This document shows, in pieces, positions 23,600 to 31,713 of a stretch of DNA of 64,000 nt. The stretch's first letter is position 1. Each line of letters starts with the position of its first letter. Under the pieces are notes generated by a model. It did no database searches, was not told the origin of the DNA, and saw only the letters and a program-made list of their open reading frames with translations. Origin of the DNA: Methanobacterium paludis (GTDB lineage Archaea; Methanobacteriota; Methanobacteria; Methanobacteriales; Methanobacteriaceae); the NCBI RefSeq assembly GCF_000214725.1, contig NC_015574.1:1748001-1812000 (forward strand), given 5' to 3'. The position numbers and the translations under genes were made by a program.

Positions 23600-23761
23600 T
23601 TACTCTCCTTTTATTATGATAGTCTTTCCTACCTTCTTTTCCATCGTATCCTCAAATACAAGATTTCCACAAGATAAACACCTGTAAACCTTCTTGTTTT
23701 TTCCACCGTATTTCTCTCTAAATTCCATTTCCTCGTTGCATTCTTTGCAGATTACGGTCAT
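23600..23761 (-). CDS. Zinc-ribbon mini-protein
   Basis: About 53 residues from the ATG at 23761, which follows GGGGGCC and the stop of the upstream gene (MTVICKECNEEM). CKEC and CLSC pairs 21 residues apart form a zinc ribbon, with a basic C-terminal tail (KKVGKTIIIKG). Probably nucleic-acid or protein binding. Confidence 0.65.
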   Translation of the reverse strand: MTVICKECNEEMEFREKYGGKNKKVYRCLSCGNLVFEDTMEKKVGKTIIIKGE

Positions 23762-23762
23762 T

Positions 23763-23981
23763 TCAGGCCCCCAATGCATTTGTAACTCGAACATAAGCTT
23801 CAGTTACTCTTGGTTTATGTTTGTACACTTTTTTCAAGTACCATACACCATCAATCTTTTTGTAAGTTGATTCTGTATCAAAAACAGATACGGACATAGT
23901 GACTCCGTGCCATTCCATGTAAGAAGGTTCACATCCACTGAAATAAGAACCAATACATTTCACTTCTTTCTTTTTAGTCAT
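23763..23981 (-). CDS. Hypothetical small protein
   Basis: A 72-residue basic, aromatic-rich protein (SYMEWHGVTMSVSVFD, YLKKVYKHKPRV) between two tightly linked genes. GGGG precedes the ATG. No family recognised. Confidence 0.55.
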   Translation of the reverse strand: MTKKKEVKCIGSYFSGCEPSYMEWHGVTMSVSVFDTESTYKKIDGVWYLKKVYKHKPRVTEAYVRVTNALGA

Positions 23982-24203
23982 TTAATCAGGCCCCTCAACT
24001 TCTATTTCACAAATAAGTTCAGGATCAGGTTTTGGAGTCATAAGTGATTTAATAAATCGTCTTGCACTTCCTTTAGTCATAAATGGTCCTGCTTCTGATT
24101 CCATAGTAAACGTGCCCTCGGCCCAATGATATTCGCATTCTTTGATTATCCTAACATCATAATGGCAGAATCCATTTTTAATTATTTGATATTTGGTTTT
24201 CAA
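23982..24203 (-). CDS. Hypothetical small protein with TTG start
   Basis: A 73-residue protein; the TTG at 24203 has GGAGG eight bases upstream. Mixed alpha/beta (YQIIKNGFCHYDVRIIKECEYHW). It adjoins the next gene with no gap. No family recognised. Confidence 0.5.
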   Translation of the reverse strand: MKTKYQIIKNGFCHYDVRIIKECEYHWAEGTFTMESEAGPFMTKGSARRFIKSLMTPKPDPELICEIEVEGPD

Positions 24204-24208
24204 TCAAA

Positions 24209-24424
24209 TTACCTCCCTTCAAAAACAGTTATTCCCTTATATTCATCAGTTACAATAATCCTAATCTGGCCTTTGCTCTTCTTTTGACAGATTGGGCAAC
24301 ACCATTCCACACCCACACTAAACTCTTCAGTATCTGCATTAAAATCTAATGAGTTCCTTGTAACTTCTGAAGAGTTCCAGGGTCTGTAACAATAAGGGCA
24401 TGGGTTCTCTTCATTTTGGTTCAT
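24209..24424 (-). CDS. Zinc-ribbon small protein
   Basis: The ATG at 24424 (MNQNEENPC) is preferred over 24457, since GGGA lies just before it and the longer form would overlap the preceding gene more. About 71 residues with CPYC and CPIC pairs 30 residues apart and a beta C-terminus. Overlaps the upstream zinc protein gene by 14 bp. Confidence 0.6.
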   Translation of the reverse strand: MNQNEENPCPYCYRPWNSSEVTRNSLDFNADTEEFSVGVEWCCPICQKKSKGQIRIIVTDEYKGITVFEGR

Positions 24425-24905
24425 CCAATCCCTTTTCTCTTTTGATGGCATCTTCAACTGAACTTAAAAATATTCTTGTGGATTCTAAAATTCTATCCCT
24501 TGGACTTAATGGATCCTGACCTAACATTGGTTCTCCATATTTCTCACATAGGCATGATGGAATGTCTAAATTGCATTTATGGCAGTATATGAATGAATTA
24601 TACTCACTCCAATCCAAGTTTACTTCATCTTCAGAACTGCAAATAGGACATGAATATCCAAGTTCATGAGGCATGAATACGGCCGTTCCACTTCCTCTTT
24701 TACCTAATAATTTCTCTGCTCTTTCATCCTTTGAATAAGATTCTTTTAACTCTGTGTTTAATTCTTCTCTTAAACCTTCAAATTGCATTAAGCTTAATTT
24801 AAGCCCTTTATCATCTGGATATTCTTCTAATAAATCCCTTTTAGAGTTAATTCTTTCATTTACCTTTGTTATTTCATTTTTAATCTCTTCAGGTGATCTA
24901 GTCAT
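24411..24905 (-). CDS. Coiled-coil and zinc-ribbon protein
   Basis: A 164-residue protein: a helical N-terminal 65 residues (EIKNEITKVNERINSKRD...), then CPIC...CHKC (a zinc ribbon) with a further CLC downstream. It overlaps the genes on both sides, a sign of translational coupling. No family recognised, but one of a run of zinc-binding early proteins. Confidence 0.6.
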   Translation of the reverse strand: MTRSPEEIKNEITKVNERINSKRDLLEEYPDDKGLKLSLMQFEGLREELNTELKESYSKDERAEKLLGKRGSGTAVFMPHELGYSCPICSSEDEVNLDWSEYNSFIYCHKCNLDIPSCLCEKYGEPMLGQDPLSPRDRILESTRIFLSSVEDAIKREKGLDEPK

Positions 24906-25206
24906 CTAATCCCTCCAATGGCCTCACACGAGTTAAATCATAAGCTCCCTTAGACTCTAAAAATACAACAGGTTGAGTATTACCTCCAAACAAATAAGCT
25001 CTGTACTTTGTCACACCTTCAAACGTCTTACCATCGTCATCTGTAACTATGACTTTTGTACCGATGTCATGGGTTGCATTCCAATTATCAACTATGTACT
25101 TTGAAAGTTCCATGACTTCTTTGCGTAAAGTTCCATTTTCTTGAATTAGGAACTCCATGGGGTCTTCATTTTGATTTTGGTTATTTGGAGGTTTGCATAC
25201 GGTCAT
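24898..25206 (-). CDS. Hypothetical protein
   Basis: About 102 residues from the ATG at 25206, which has GGGAG eight bases upstream. Helical centre (LIQENGTLRKEVMELSKY), then a beta part with HDIGTKVIVTDDDGKTFEG that resembles small SH3-like barrels. Overlaps both neighbours. Confidence 0.5.
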   Translation of the reverse strand: MTVCKPPNNQNQNEDPMEFLIQENGTLRKEVMELSKYIVDNWNATHDIGTKVIVTDDDGKTFEGVTKYRAYLFGGNTQPVVFLESKGAYDLTRVRPLEGLDD

Positions 25207-25667
25207 TTTAGTGGCTCCCATTTCTTTTCTTGCCAGTTCCAAGATTTATTCCAACGACTTTCAGCCAAGAAATTAATCAAACAGGAATCATCCCAAACAT
25301 CACCTAAATCATTATTTTGAGTGAAATAATAAGGAATTAAATCTCCAGTTACTCCAAAGTGATCTCCAAGTTTTTTAACCAGGTCATCGAGAGAAGGTAA
25401 ATAAACCAATTCTTTAAATTCTTTAAATGATTCAATCTTACGTGCGTGACCTATGTCGTGCCAATAAAACTTAAAAATAGTTTCTTTTGTTTTAATATCA
25501 TAAGTTCTAAAAAATGTAAATTTTAAAGTAGTTCTTGACCTATATTCCTGTAATGTTTCAACTTGGGTTTTGTCTTCCCAGATAACAGCCACTTTATCCC
25601 CTACTTTTGGCTTCCAGTCCTCTTGAAGTTCTTTCAATTCTCTGCACATTAGAATAAAATCATTCAT
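25203..25667 (-). CDS. Hypothetical protein
   Basis: About 154 residues from the ATG at 25667 after GGGATGA; the longer start (25715) would overlap the upstream gene. The start region has a helix, then KPKVGDKVAVIWEDKTQVETL, a small barrel-like segment also seen in the neighbouring gene (24898), then a helical C-terminus rich in Trp (SRWNKSWNWQEKKWEPLK). No family recognised. Confidence 0.5.
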   Translation of the reverse strand: MNDFILMCRELKELQEDWKPKVGDKVAVIWEDKTQVETLQEYRSRTTLKFTFFRTYDIKTKETIFKFYWHDIGHARKIESFKEFKELVYLPSLDDLVKKLGDHFGVTGDLIPYYFTQNNDLGDVWDDSCLINFLAESRWNKSWNWQEKKWEPLK

Positions 25668-25668
25668 T

Positions 25669-25887
25669 TTAATCATCCCTGATATATTTAACAAACGCAT
25701 AATGTGATGTATCAATGTACCTTAACTCACTACAACCATTTTCAATCATTAAATCTCCATACTCATCAATTAATAAACTACACCGATATGAAGGGTGGAA
25801 TTTCACACTCTCTTGTATTTCTTCTAGTTTATCATAATCTTCCATTGTAAACAGTTCTTTTTTCCAAACATCAACAAGTACGAACAT
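25669..25887 (-). CDS. Hypothetical small protein
   Basis: A 72-residue alpha/beta protein (MFVLVDVWKKELFTMEDYDKL..) with AGGTGATTAAAC before the ATG. It immediately precedes the next gene. No family recognised. Confidence 0.5.
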   Translation of the reverse strand: MFVLVDVWKKELFTMEDYDKLEEIQESVKFHPSYRCSLLIDEYGDLMIENGCSELRYIDTSHYAFVKYIRDD

Positions 25888-25889
25888 GT

Positions 25890-26579
25890 TTAATCACCTA
25901 CAACAGAATAAACACCAATCACAGTACCATTTTTCCCTTCCTTTTCCATCGTCTTACTCAGTAAACCGAGTTTTATCATGTTACTGAGATAATTTGCAAT
26001 TGTTTTCCTTGAACGTGGCCATACTTCCGTAATTTCATTTATTGTAAAGCTTGGATGAGTCTCAGAGTATGGAAGTACAATATCATCAAATCTCTTCTTT
26101 GCAGAAACAAGTAAGGTCCTATCACGTGCTTTGGCACTGCAAACTTTGCATTCAGATTTACGGCCTTCTGTAGCTACAGATTTCCTATAAAATTCAGTTA
26201 TTGGTTTTTCTATTCCACATTGCGTACATGTCTTCGTTTTTCCATCTTCTAATCCTTCATGTGGGAATAAGAACATTTTCTGCAAAGCTTTAGACTCTTT
26301 AGGTTCTTTAGATTTAGTAATTGGTTTTATATCTTCTTTGACAGGTTTCGGATGTAAACCTCCTAAAAGTCCAGGTTTATTTGATTTTCGTATAATGGTT
26401 GGTCTTGCCCTTCCATCAATCCTAATTTTTGCACATTTACGACATTCAGGGCCTACTTTACCTGTCATAGTTAATGGAAACTTATCCACTGATTTGATTT
26501 CTAAACAGTTACTGCACATCTTCATGACAGGTTTCTCTTCTTTCACAGTTTCGATTACCTTTTCAGTTGCCATTGCCAT
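25890..26579 (-). CDS. Transcription-regulator-like protein with two zinc fingers and a winged helix
   Basis: A 229-residue protein. Two similar C-x2-C...C-x2-C modules, CSNCLEIKSVDKF..ECRKC (~22-50) and CTQCGIEKPITEF..ECKVC (~118-146), are joined by a basic linker (RKSNKPGLLGGLHPKP..). The C-terminal ~70 residues (FTINEITEVWPRSRKTIANYLSNMIKLGLL) have the helix-turn-helix of a winged domain, followed by a wing. Likely a viral DNA-binding regulator of middle or late genes. Confidence 0.7.
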   Translation of the reverse strand: MAMATEKVIETVKEEKPVMKMCSNCLEIKSVDKFPLTMTGKVGPECRKCAKIRIDGRARPTIIRKSNKPGLLGGLHPKPVKEDIKPITKSKEPKESKALQKMFLFPHEGLEDGKTKTCTQCGIEKPITEFYRKSVATEGRKSECKVCSAKARDRTLLVSAKKRFDDIVLPYSETHPSFTINEITEVWPRSRKTIANYLSNMIKLGLLSKTMEKEGKNGTVIGVYSVVGD

Positions 26580-26778
26580 TTAATAACCCCCTTACATACA
26601 ATTCTTCCCTGTAAAGTTCCTGCAAACCTTCCTTACTTTGCAATTTCATGTCTAAATCCATTCTTTCAGGGTATTTCTCTTTTATAGCTTTGATATTTGC
26701 AATTTCCCTGGAAACATCAATCCATTCAGCATATAAAATATCATCCCTTACCTCTGAAAAATCAGATATTTTAGACAT
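26563..26778 (-). CDS. Hypothetical small helical protein
   Basis: About 71 residues from the ATG at 26778, which has GGAGG seven bases upstream. Helical (EWIDVSREIANIKAIKEKYPERMDLD). It overlaps the next gene by 17 bp and ends GLLNGNGN. No family recognised. Confidence 0.5.
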   Translation of the reverse strand: MSKISDFSEVRDDILYAEWIDVSREIANIKAIKEKYPERMDLDMKLQSKEGLQELYREELYVRGLLNGNGN

Positions 26779-27085
26779 TCTTATGCCTCCAGAAGGTTCT
26801 GTACTGCTTACTTCGAGGGTCATATTTCCTTTCATGAGTGAAACCCAGTTGATCTGACATCCTTCTACCCATACTCCTCAATGCCTTCTTTTTATTCTCT
26901 GCAAGAGTTCTATAAGATGGATGAATTAAATTCAAATCCTTCAGGTGGTCGTACATTCCCTCAGATGTGCTTTCACCATAATTCTTTGTGAATTTCTCTT
27001 CAAATCTGATTAATTCCTTTTCGTTTTTAACCTGTTTATCCAATTTCAACCATTTTCCACTATTCGTAAAAGCTGTTTGAACCAT
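26771..27085 (-). CDS. Hypothetical basic protein
   Basis: A 104-residue Lys/Arg-rich protein with a helical body (KQVKNEKELIRFEEKFTKNYGEST) and a basic C-terminus (RKYDPRSKQYRTFWRHKNV). GGAGG precedes the ATG. Possibly nucleic-acid binding. Confidence 0.5.
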   Translation of the reverse strand: MVQTAFTNSGKWLKLDKQVKNEKELIRFEEKFTKNYGESTSEGMYDHLKDLNLIHPSYRTLAENKKKALRSMGRRMSDQLGFTHERKYDPRSKQYRTFWRHKNV

Positions 27086-27166
27086 TTAATCAACCTCCAA
27101 AGTGTTCACTAAGGTTTGAAAAAATAATAAAAATTAGAATAAAAAATAAGAAAAATTTAATTTAAG

Positions 27167-27538
27167 TTATTTGGATTCAGTTGCTGGAAGTTTTGAATCA
27201 TTATCAAAATTAATATTTAATTCTAAAACATCCAAAACTTTTCCAACATAATCATGGATTTTTTCTCTAATTTCAAATCCAGTAGGTATGTCCCCCCATT
27301 CTATTGTAAATCCAGATACAGTAACAACTAAATGGTCTCCATAATCCACAGGATTCATTGAAATCTTTTCGTAAAGTCGTGGATCGAATTCTTTATCTAA
27401 AAGACAAATTAAAATCTCTTTACCATCTACATCGAGATTGTTAATCCGTTTATCATATTTTTTAAGATGGACTGTAAAAGCCCATTCATGCCCTTGATTT
27501 ATTACCATTCCAGATTTATACTCTTCATTAGAGTGCAT
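27167..27538 (-). CDS. Hypothetical early protein
   Basis: The ATG at 27538 has GGAGGG six bases upstream, within the end of the upstream YopX-like gene. About 123 residues, mixed alpha/beta with a strand-rich core (HLVVTVSGFTIEWGDIPTGFEI). The 3' end is followed by 81 bp without a gene. No family recognised. Confidence 0.5.
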   Translation of the reverse strand: MHSNEEYKSGMVINQGHEWAFTVHLKKYDKRINNLDVDGKEILICLLDKEFDPRLYEKISMNPVDYGDHLVVTVSGFTIEWGDIPTGFEIREKIHDYVGKVLDVLELNINFDNDSKLPATESK

Positions 27539-27540
27539 AA

Positions 27541-28062
27541 TCATCCCTCCAGGAGTTCTGGGTTTTCAAAGATTGTTCCTACTTTCTTAAAACTGGTGAA
27601 ACGATGGTAAGTCTTATCAAAATCATACCTGTGTTTTGAGCAATAATCTGATGAAGACTTAATAGATCCATCAAAACCCCATAACTCGTGGAACCATACT
27701 GTAGGCCCAAATGGGGGAACTAATCCGAAACATCCATTTCGTTTTTCAACTTTGAAAAGTATTTTCTCACGTGCTACTTCTTTGTGAGTGTTTCCAGCCC
27801 ATACGTGCAATGTTTCAACATATTCAGCTTCTATTAAGTCACCATCATATATTTCGGTTTTATCTTCCAGTACCTTACCTGTGAACTCCCTTAATTCAAC
27901 ATTGCAAATATTCACTTCAGGATGATCATCCTCTCCTTTTTTAGGGATTAAATAAACAGTTTCTACCCCATTTCCAGTCTCATAATCTAAATCAATACGC
28001 TCAACTTGGAACATTTCCTTCTTGTCTTTATCCCATGCTTGATATTTGATTTCACAATTCAT
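27541..28062 (-). CDS. YopX-family protein
   Basis: A 173-residue protein with the YopX layout: KYQAWDKDKKEMFQV at the start, ELREFTGKVLEDKTEIYDGDLIEAEY in the middle and a final EVGTIFENPELLEG-type end (here KKVGTIFENPELLEG). YopX proteins are small beta-rich phage proteins of unknown function. The next gene is a second YopX copy. Overlaps by 4 bp on the upstream side. Confidence 0.8.
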   Translation of the reverse strand: MNCEIKYQAWDKDKKEMFQVERIDLDYETGNGVETVYLIPKKGEDDHPEVNICNVELREFTGKVLEDKTEIYDGDLIEAEYVETLHVWAGNTHKEVAREKILFKVEKRNGCFGLVPPFGPTVWFHELWGFDGSIKSSSDYCSKHRYDFDKTYHRFTSFKKVGTIFENPELLEG

Positions 28063-28529
28063 TTTTCAGTCTCCAGGAGTTCTGGGTTCTCGTAAACTGT
28101 TCCTACTCTCTCGTAAGTTCTCCAATCATCATCCATGTCAGTGCATTTCCCCTTGTATTGACCATCAATGAACTCATAAACAAAGCCTCTAGATTTAATC
28201 CAAATTACCTTCCCATGAGTTCCACCATGAACTGCATTTTCCCCAAATAGAATAATATCATCTTCAAAAATTAGATCCTTATTTTTATCAATCCTTCCTG
28301 TAAACTGCATTAATTCAAGGTCATTTAGGTTGTATTCTGGTTCTGTTTGGTCTTCCTCTTCATCAAAACTATCATAATACCTTAACTCATCTTTAACCCA
28401 ATTAGAAGTTTCAATCATTACAATCTCAGATCCAAATATGTCCCATTGAATTCGAGTTACTATGAGCATTTCTTTCCTTTTTTTATCCCATGCCCTGTAT
28501 TGGATTAGATTCATTTCCATTGCATTCAT
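28059..28529 (-). CDS. YopX-family protein, second copy
   Basis: A 156-residue paralogue of the preceding gene: RAWDKKRKEMLIV, LMQFTGRIDKNKDLIFEDDIIL and RVGTVYENPELLE match the YopX pattern. The four-base overlap with the gene at 27541 couples them. GGGGATGAGG lies before the ATG. The two divergent copies side by side suggest duplication before or in this virus lineage. Confidence 0.8.
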   Translation of the reverse strand: MNAMEMNLIQYRAWDKKRKEMLIVTRIQWDIFGSEIVMIETSNWVKDELRYYDSFDEEEDQTEPEYNLNDLELMQFTGRIDKNKDLIFEDDIILFGENAVHGGTHGKVIWIKSRGFVYEFIDGQYKGKCTDMDDDWRTYERVGTVYENPELLETEK

Positions 28530-28541
28530 AACCTCATCCCC

Positions 28542-29090
28542 TTAATTTGACCCCTCAAATGTATAATCTAAGTTCTGTAATAAATCTGCAAAGTCCACCA
28601 GTTCCTTAAACCAATCCTTATAACCCTGTAAACCGCCTTTATTAACTCTCCCTAGATTGAATACCTCATTTTTAAAATAGTCCATTGGAATTACTATCTC
28701 TTTTTCCGTGAATGTTACAGTTAAAACCCATTCATTAGGGAAAACAGAAGTATGCTGTCCTACAAAGTGGTCATAAGTAGGTAAATCAAAGAAGAAAAAA
28801 CCTTCATCTAACTTTTGGATCTCACTCCAATAAGCATCCACAACCTCTTTAAACAGAAGACGGTTTCTTCTTTTGACTTCAGGAATCAATGAATTTAAAA
28901 CTTCTGCCCTTTTATAGCACCATTTATTACAGACATCCCACAGGGTAACTTTGTTACCTTCTTCATCCTGAATTTTAACCTTATCCCCCACATTCTTTTC
29001 AGCCCATCTTTCAAGCCCAAAAGGATTTCTAAACCAATTCATTGCGATTATTCCATCTTCACCTTTGTATAAACTTATATCAAGACTCAT
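28542..29090 (-). CDS. Hypothetical protein
   Basis: A 182-residue protein. N-terminus MSLDISLYKGEDGIIAMNWFRNPFGLERWA; helical, with many aromatic residues and a C-terminal FADLLQNLDYTF. Its start MSLDISLY resembles many phage-encoded proteins of unknown function. It overlaps the next gene by four bases. Confidence 0.5.
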   Translation of the reverse strand: MSLDISLYKGEDGIIAMNWFRNPFGLERWAEKNVGDKVKIQDEEGNKVTLWDVCNKWCYKRAEVLNSLIPEVKRRNRLLFKEVVDAYWSEIQKLDEGFFFFDLPTYDHFVGQHTSVFPNEWVLTVTFTEKEIVIPMDYFKNEVFNLGRVNKGGLQGYKDWFKELVDFADLLQNLDYTFEGSN

Positions 29091-29353
29091 AACCTCATCC
29101 CCTTAACTTCAGCTAACTTAAAATGACATGCCTCACAGTGTTTACAGTGCCAGGTTCCAGGATCTATAATATGGCTCTTGAAATCCCAACATTCACAAAT
29201 CCATGATGCCTCATAATAATAGACTTTGTAAACTTCGCCTTTGGATCCTTGGACTTCAAACTCATAATAAGCATTTTCCACGTCTGCTTCTATGAGTTTG
29301 ACAAGTCCTTTTTTGTATAGGCTCCAGCCCGATTCAACCCTATTCGTTGCCAT
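29087..29353 (-). CDS. SWIM-type zinc-finger protein
   Basis: An 88-residue protein with a C-x-C...C-x2-C-x2-C-H type arrangement (WICECWDFKSH, then GTWHCKHCEACH). This matches the SWIM zinc-finger plan (CxCx(n)CxH). SWIM domains bind DNA or proteins in archaea. It overlaps neighbours on both sides (4 and 14 bp). Confidence 0.6.
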   Translation of the reverse strand: MATNRVESGWSLYKKGLVKLIEADVENAYYEFEVQGSKGEVYKVYYYEASWICECWDFKSHIIDPGTWHCKHCEACHFKLAEVKGMRL

Positions 29354-29720
29354 TTTCTCCCAGTAACTTAACTACTGCCTTTGTAATCTCTTCACAGGTG
29401 AGAGGTTTCACCCTAGGATCTAAAAATCTCATATTATGGTTCCTATTTGCGAGCATTTGGGCTGCAGTTCTAACCTTTTCATTATAAGAAAGACTTGTAG
29501 GATCCACAAAGTCTTTGGTCGGATCATCAATGATAACTAAGTCTGCAAATTTACTTTTAAAGAACGTTCCTGGAGGCTTTTCTTGAGGTATTGAAACCCT
29601 TAAAATTAAATCCTTATCTTTATCAAGAATATCCTCTACTTGTTTTTTAGCTGAAATAAGACTTTCAGCCTCAACTTCTGTTTCCATGATTTTCTTATAG
29701 ACTTTCACAGTGTACTTCAT
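29340..29720 (-). CDS. DpnD/PcfM-like N-terminus, unknown C-terminus
   Basis: A 126-residue protein. YTVKVYKKIMETEVEAESLISAKKQVEDIL follows the DpnD/PcfM pattern (strand, V-x-A-x-S/D-x-x-E/A-A, helix). The central region IIDDPTKDFVDPTSLSYNEK resembles a short Walker B-like stretch but no P-loop is present. It overlaps the SWIM gene by 14 bp. The frameshifted remnant at 13.6-13.8 kb shares this N-terminal pattern. Confidence 0.5.
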   Translation of the reverse strand: MKYTVKVYKKIMETEVEAESLISAKKQVEDILDKDKDLILRVSIPQEKPPGTFFKSKFADLVIIDDPTKDFVDPTSLSYNEKVRTAAQMLANRNHNMRFLDPRVKPLTCEEITKAVVKLLGENGNE

Positions 29721-29749
29721 GCTTTCACCTTAAAAAAAATAAAAGAAAT

Positions 29750-30322
29750 TTAATCGAAGTTGATATTTTTAACGACTCTTTTAACGTCTTCAAACTCTTC
29801 TTTGGTGAAATCCTCAGTAGGATCATTACGCATCTTCAAAGCCATAGCAGTGATATTCTTCTCATTGATCTTCTCATGCTTTTCTTCTAATTTAAGTGAA
29901 ATTTCATCTATAACTGCCCAAGTCTTTGAGTCATCTTCAAGGTTCATTTCAGGTTTCTCTTGTTTTGTTTCAGGTTTTGTGTCTTCTTTTGAGTCTTTGC
30001 CTGGTTTTCTTGCATAAACTTTGAAGATTTTATAAGGATTTTTTGGAGGTTTCAATGGTTTTTCACCTTTAAAAATAATTGCAACCTCATGACCTACTGG
30101 AATCTTCTTAAATGCATTATTTAAGCCAGTAGTTCCCATCACATCGAATTCACCATCTTCATTTTTGATAACATAAACTATGCTATTGTATTGCCCTACA
30201 CTGGTTTTTTTAGTTAAATAAATTCCTTTAATTGAATCTCCCATCTTTTTAGGGGTCCATCTACCTTCATCATCCGTTTCCACAGGCATCCAACCTTCAG
30301 ACTCTTTAAACTCTTCCACCAT
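29750..30322 (-). CDS. Putative OB-fold single-stranded-DNA-binding-like protein
   Basis: A 190-residue protein. The first ~110 residues look like an OB-fold: GDSIKGIYLTKKTSVGQYNSIVYVIKN, FDVMGTTGLNNAFKKIPVGHEVAIIFKG, NPYKIFKVYARKP. A charged Pro/Glu/Lys linker and a helical C-terminus follow (EISLKLEEKHEKINEKNITAMALKM). Such proteins act in phage replication or recombination. GGAGG precedes the ATG. Family is not confirmed. Confidence 0.5.
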   Translation of the reverse strand: MVEEFKESEGWMPVETDDEGRWTPKKMGDSIKGIYLTKKTSVGQYNSIVYVIKNEDGEFDVMGTTGLNNAFKKIPVGHEVAIIFKGEKPLKPPKNPYKIFKVYARKPGKDSKEDTKPETKQEKPEMNLEDDSKTWAVIDEISLKLEEKHEKINEKNITAMALKMRNDPTEDFTKEEFEDVKRVVKNINFD

Positions 30323-30324
30323 AG

Positions 30325-30732
30325 TTATGCCTCCTTAATTCCACTAATTGACATCAAATGCTCTTCTAAAACTTTAGCCTCTACCTTTTCCGTTTTCTGC
30401 ATTGCAACCTTTTCTTCCATTGTTGGTTCTTTGGGATGTTCCATCCTGTACTTCTTGAGCTTTGCATCCATGTACTTGTGGACCTTTTTCTGTGCTTTCT
30501 TTGATTCAATGACCAACCTTCTAAATTCTGAGTCCTCTTTGAATATTTTGCCCTCTTCAGTACTCAATCCATCAGAATAGGTGACGGTTTCATATTGTTT
30601 TCTCCAGCCTTTCTTGAAACCTGAAATATCATAGCCTGTAATCTCAAATTCCAATCCCTCGACTTCTTCATTAATTTGTTTAAGTTCCAATTCAGACAAT
30701 GGTTCGACTACTATTTTTTCTTTTTTAACCAT
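30325..30732 (-). CDS. Hypothetical early protein
   Basis: About 135 residues; the ATG at 30732 (GGTGA before it) is preferred over the TTG at 30735. Lys/Glu-rich helices (FRRLVIESKKAQKKVHKYMDAKL). No gap to the OB-like gene. No family recognised. Confidence 0.5.
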   Translation of the reverse strand: MVKKEKIVVEPLSELELKQINEEVEGLEFEITGYDISGFKKGWRKQYETVTYSDGLSTEEGKIFKEDSEFRRLVIESKKAQKKVHKYMDAKLKKYRMEHPKEPTMEEKVAMQKTEKVEAKVLEEHLMSISGIKEA

Positions 30733-30741
30733 CAAATCACC

Positions 30742-30939
30742 TCATTCACAAGCATAAAGGTCATATTTTAAGGGATGTTCAATTAGAGTTTTTACCTGTT
30801 TTAACACAGTTATTATCCTTTGTTTGGATAGTTTATCTCCTTCTAAAAGATTTTCCCATCCTTCAATTTCAGTTATTTTTTCATTTATGATTTTTACAGC
30901 TGGACATTTATTTTCAATTTCTTCTTTACTATTTGGCAT
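30742..30939 (-). CDS. Hypothetical small protein
   Basis: About 65 residues with the ATG at 30939 or 30942 (GGAGG upstream, in the end of the next gene). Helical, with a Cys pair separated widely. No family recognised. Confidence 0.5.
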   Translation of the reverse strand: MPNSKEEIENKCPAVKIINEKITEIEGWENLLEGDKLSKQRIITVLKQVKTLIEHPLKYDLYACE

Positions 30940-31187
30940 CATACAACCTCCTTAACCTTAAATTCATAATCCTTAATCATTCCATTAACAACTTTAGGAC
31001 ACGTTTTAACCTCAACCGTCTTACCAACCTTTACAATTCCATTTTTGATTAATTCCTTTAGCTGAACTTCAGGAAGGGTGCATTTCCTGCCATTCTCAAA
31101 TGAAATTTCACCCATCAAAATACCTTCCCAAATATCAGTAATCTTTCCCTTAGTTGGTATTTCAGTCTGTACCTTTCTTCTAGCCAT
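30939..31187 (-). CDS. Hypothetical basic small protein
   Basis: About 82 residues from the ATG at 31187 (MARRKVQTE), with AAGGTG upstream; the longer frame to 31220 is less likely. A short beta-rich protein, KGKITDIWEGILMGEISFENGRKCTLP, with a possible small barrel, then VKVGKTVEVKTCP. It overlaps the Myb-like gene by 8 bp. No family recognised. Confidence 0.5.
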   Translation of the reverse strand: MARRKVQTEIPTKGKITDIWEGILMGEISFENGRKCTLPEVQLKELIKNGIVKVGKTVEVKTCPKVVNGMIKDYEFKVKEVV

Positions 31188-31551
31188 TTTCAACACCTTT
31201 AAGCTTCTTTTGTCGTTCAATAATAAGCAAAAAAGGATCTTTTTTAACAGGATCTACAAGTCCTAATTTAGACCTACGCCATGAAATCTGAGAGATACTA
31301 CGTTTATTGGGAAGTAATTTCTGTACTTCACTCAAAGGCATGCCGTCATTTTCCATGATGATTTCGTCTTCCTTTTGAGTCCATCTCGTTTTCTTGCGTT
31401 CTTTTGGAGTTAAACTGATATTATAACGACGTGCAAGGCCTTTAACTGATTGTTCGCTACGAAATAAATGTTTTCCAATCTTTTCTGCTCCTTGCTTCCT
31501 GTTGATTCGGACATAATTGATTTCCCTTTTTTCCCAGGGTCTACCATGCAA
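31180..31551 (-). CDS. Myb/SANT-like DNA-binding protein
   Basis: A 123-residue, very basic protein with a TTG start preceded by GGAGGT (6 bases) inside the preceding small gene. Two imperfect repeats of the W...E...I-x-x-x-L-x-R-S type, PWEKREINYVRINRKQG..IGKHLFRSEQSVKGLARR and RWTQKEDEIIMEND..SISQISWRRSKLG, resemble Myb/SANT helix-turn-helix units. Probably a viral DNA-binding regulator. Confidence 0.6.
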   Translation of the reverse strand: MHGRPWEKREINYVRINRKQGAEKIGKHLFRSEQSVKGLARRYNISLTPKERKKTRWTQKEDEIIMENDGMPLSEVQKLLPNKRSISQISWRRSKLGLVDPVKKDPFLLIIERQKKLKGVENG

Positions 31552-31713
31552 TTAGATACCTCCTTGAACTGAATGCAGCACGCCCTCATGGCACACTAGC
31601 AACACTGAAATCAAAAAAGGAATAAAAACAATTAAAAAAGTGAAAATGTGGGGTAAATAAGGACTTAAAGACTCATAAAAAGAAGGTTTTGACTTGTATA
31701 ATGATTGTTTCAT
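31552..31713 (-). CDS. Small membrane protein (53 aa)
   Basis: ATG at 31713, with AGGTGA seven bases upstream, overlaps the stop of the preceding gene (ATGA). The product has one strong transmembrane segment (IFTFLIVFIPFLISVLLVC) in the middle and a short tail. A short, separately coded membrane protein in the early operon could be a host-interaction or superinfection-exclusion factor; that is speculation. Its end carries the ribosome site for the Myb-like gene. Confidence 0.6.
   Translation of the reverse strand: MKQSLYKSKPSFYESLSPYLPHIFTFLIVFIPFLISVLLVCHEGVLHSVQGGI

Noticed and set aside
29340..29720. ATPase call from the IIDDPTKD stretch
   Set aside because: No P-loop is present and the protein is too short; the motif is probably chance or shared ancestry with the terminase-like I-V-D-D-P context only by coincidence.
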